Positions 20,849 to 22,189 of a DNA stretch of 22,189 nucleotides are shown one piece after another. This DNA is from Lentzea aerocolonigenes. Lineage in GTDB: Bacteria; Actinomycetota; Actinomycetes; Mycobacteriales; Pseudonocardiaceae. The position numbers were made by a program, and so were the translations under genes. The stretch lies in the NCBI RefSeq assembly GCF_000955955.1, contig NZ_JYJG01000412.1, forward strand, positions 1-22,189, in the 5' to 3' direction. The notes under the pieces are model-generated. The model was not told where the DNA came from. It did no database searches and saw only the letters and a list, made by a program, of their open reading frames with translations. Numbering within the stretch: the stretch's first letter is position 1; every line of letters begins with the position of its first letter.

Positions 20849-22030
20849 ATGCTCGCGAACCTGCTCGAGGACAGCCACCTCGCCACCCTGGAGCGGTTGC
20901 CGGAGCTGGTCGGGCAGCGTGCGGCCGCGGTCGGGCTGTCGGAGGTCCTGATCCTGCTCGCGGACCTGCGCGAGGAGACGCTGGTGGCGGTGCACCCGGC
21001 CGAGACGCGCAGGTTCCCCGTGGACGCGAGTCTCGCGGGCCGGGCGTTCCGCGACCACACGCTGGTCGCGACCGCGCGCAACGGGACGCAGCACTTCTGG
21101 ATCCCGTTGCTGGACGGCACGGAACGCATCGGGGTCCTGGGAGTCGCCGCGCCGGACCGTTCGGAGTCCACAGTGGACCACGTGCGGGCGCTGTCCTCGC
21201 TGGTGGCGTTGATGCTGGTGAGCAAACGCCCGCACAGCGACACCTACCAGCGGCTCGTGCGCAGCAAGCCGATGGCCGTGGCCGCGGAGGTGGTGTGGCC
21301 GCTGATGCCGCCGCTGACCTTCGCCACGGACAACCTGGTGCTCACCGCCGTGCTGGAGCCGGCCTACGAGATAGGCGGCGACGCGATCGACTACGCGATC
21401 GAAGGCCACGTCGTGCACATGTCGATCTTCGACGCGATGGGCCACGACCAGTCCGCCGGGCTGACGGTCGCCCTGGCGACGGGCACGTGCCGCAGCAACC
21501 GGCGCCGCGGTGCGAACCTCGTCGACACCAGCGTCGCGGTGGACGAGGTGATCGGCGAGCAGTTCGGCGGGCGGAGGTTCGCCACGGGCGTGCTCGCCGA
21601 GCTCGACTTCCACACGGGTGTGCTGAGCTGGGTGAACCGCGGGCACCCGCCGCCGCTGGTGATCCGTCAGGGCCGCTGGCTGCGGCAGCTCCGGTGCCGT
21701 CCCGCGCCGCCGATGGGGTTCCAGCTGCCAGGAGCGCCCGTGCTGTGCCACGAACACCTGGAACCCGGCGACCGGCTGCTCTTCTACACCGACGGCATCG
21801 TCGAGGCCCGCGACGTCCACGGCCGCCAGTTCGGGCTGCGCCGGTTCGCGGACTTCGTGATCCGGCGCGAGGCCGACGGCTGTCTCGCACCCGAGACGTT
21901 GCGGCGTCTGATGCGCACGGTGCTCGACCACCAGAACGGGCGGCTGCAGGACGACGCGAGCGCGCTTCTCGTGGAGTGGCAGCACGACCGCGAGAAGTCG
22001 CTCCTGGTGGACACGCCTAACCGTGTCTGA
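20849..22030 (+). CDS. GAF-SpoIIE (PP2C) serine phosphatase
   Basis: A 393-aa cytosolic phosphatase. Residues ~10-125 look like a GAF sensor (SEVLILLADLREETLVAVHP, then FWIPLLDGTERIGVLGVAAP). Residues ~165-378 form the SpoIIE/PP2C domain: EIGGDAIDYA (174-183), FDAMGHD (194-200), FYTDGIVEARD (312-322) and DDASALL (368-374). The aspartates Asp178, Asp195, Asp315 and Asp369 are the likely metal ligands. Such enzymes dephosphorylate STAS antagonists to free a sigma factor. The ATG at 20849 has no ribosome-binding site. AGGAGG at 20815-20820 is ideally placed for an in-frame ACG at 20828, which would add seven residues (ACG-DDSAYA). Either that rare start is used or the base at 20829 is wrong. Confidence 0.92.
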   Translation: MLANLLEDSHLATLERLPELVGQRAAAVGLSEVLILLADLREETLVAVHPAETRRFPVDASLAGRAFRDHTLVATARNGTQHFWIPLLDGTERIGVLGVAAPDRSESTVDHVRALSSLVALMLVSKRPHSDTYQRLVRSKPMAVAAEVVWPLMPPLTFATDNLVLTAVLEPAYEIGGDAIDYAIEGHVVHMSIFDAMGHDQSAGLTVALATGTCRSNRRRGANLVDTSVAVDEVIGEQFGGRRFATGVLAELDFHTGVLSWVNRGHPPPLVIRQGRWLRQLRCRPAPPMGFQLPGAPVLCHEHLEPGDRLLFYTDGIVEARDVHGRQFGLRRFADFVIRREADGCLAPETLRRLMRTVLDHQNGRLQDDASALLVEWQHDREKSLLVDTPNRV

Positions 22031-22145
22031 TCCAGCGCAGCACCACCCAGATCACCACGATCCCGGCCACGACGCCGAGCCCGGACCGCGCCACGGTCGC
22101 GCGCTCGGCGTTCTCCTGCCTGCGGAGCGCCTTTTCCTTGTTCAT
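22017..22145 (-). CDS. Small single-helix membrane protein, 42 aa
   Basis: The ATG at 22145 is preceded by AGGAG at eight bases. The peptide has a charged N-terminus (MNKEKALRRQENAERATVAR) and one hydrophobic helix (residues ~21-39, SGLGVVAGIVVIWVVLRWI), ending RHG. Its TAG lies inside the last 14 bases of the convergent phosphatase gene. The clear ribosome-binding site and the coherent charged-helix layout support a real gene. No family was recognised; by topology it should sit in the cytoplasmic membrane. Confidence 0.6.
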   Translation of the reverse strand: MNKEKALRRQENAERATVARSGLGVVAGIVVIWVVLRWIRHG

Positions 22146-22156
22146 CTGGCGATCTC

Positions 22157-22189
22157 CTAGTAGTACTTCGTCAGGTCGCGCTGACCTGG
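22157..22189 (-). CDS. Last ten codons of a minus-strand gene (partial)
   Basis: A frame entering from the right edge reads PGQRDLTKYY and stops at TAG (22159-22157), eleven bases before the 42-aa gene. Tight spacing in the same direction suggests an operon. Too little is visible to name a product. Confidence 0.3.
   Translation of the reverse strand, partial: PGQRDLTKYY

Noticed and set aside
20618..21985. A 455-codon minus-strand frame opposite the phosphatase
   Set aside because: The plus strand shows complete GAF and PP2C motifs; the minus product is His/Arg/Gln-rich shadow sequence.

Overview
The window is high-GC actinobacterial DNA with strong G/C bias at third codon positions, frequent GTG/TTG starts, 1-11 nt stop/start overlaps, a Tat signal and a complete 2-methylisoborneol pathway. 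Gene content and codon habits fit Pseudonocardiales (Lentzea/Saccharothrix/Actinosynnema type), but the genus is an inference. No tRNA, rRNA, CRISPR array, transposase or phage gene was seen.

Region 1 (1-1275): the 5' part of a secreted right-handed beta-helix protein on the minus strand, cut by the window edge, with a textbook TTGACA-N17-TACAAA promoter. Region 2 (1682-3578): a two-gene 2-methylisoborneol operon, geranyl-diphosphate 2-C-methyltransferase followed by 2-methylisoborneol synthase. The synthase reading frame is broken at 3454-3472 by a 19-bp sequence that matches the Tn5/Nextera mosaic end at 18 of 19 bases. This is almost certainly a sequencing-library or assembly artefact, because the expected C-terminus continues in another frame just downstream.

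Region 3 (3636-11977): a carbohydrate-use locus. A minus-strand operon encodes a LacI-type repressor, an FAD-dependent oxidoreductase, a sugar-binding lipoprotein, two ABC permeases and an HSL-family esterase. No ATPase gene is present, so a shared MsiK-like ATPase is presumed. Divergent from it is a Tat-exported, probably alpha/alpha-toroid protein of unrecognised family. The divergent promoter region carries two AATTCGAATT palindromes, one a perfect 18-bp palindrome, which are likely operators for the LacI protein. The set looks like a compact degrade-import-deacylate-oxidise system for an unidentified glycan.

Region 4 (12005-14220): small stress-type genes (a 58-aa protein, a TM-helix channel-like protein, a DUF6401-like protein, a 108-aa unknown and a DUF3072 protein). 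Several are preceded by GNNT-N15/16-GGGTAC/T, the actinobacterial sigma-B type promoter. A 21-bp-stem inverted repeat ends the block, followed by a short BTAD/SARP-like regulator. Region 5 (15099-18581): manganese catalase, an NRAMP metal transporter, a DUF2243 membrane protein, a YflT-like protein and a pyrimidine-dimer-glycosylase-like protein, tightly packed in one direction as an oxidative/UV-damage operon.

Region 6 (18509-22189): a partner-switching signalling module. It holds a MEDS-HATPase (RsbA-like) and a MEDS-STAS protein in one operon, with a divergent STAS antagonist and a GAF-SpoIIE phosphatase. Both STAS domains lack the phosphorylatable serine. The likely overall logic is that this module controls a sigma-B-type factor, which in turn may read the GGGTAY promoters of region 4. 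A 42-aa single-helix membrane protein and the last codons of another minus-strand gene close the window.
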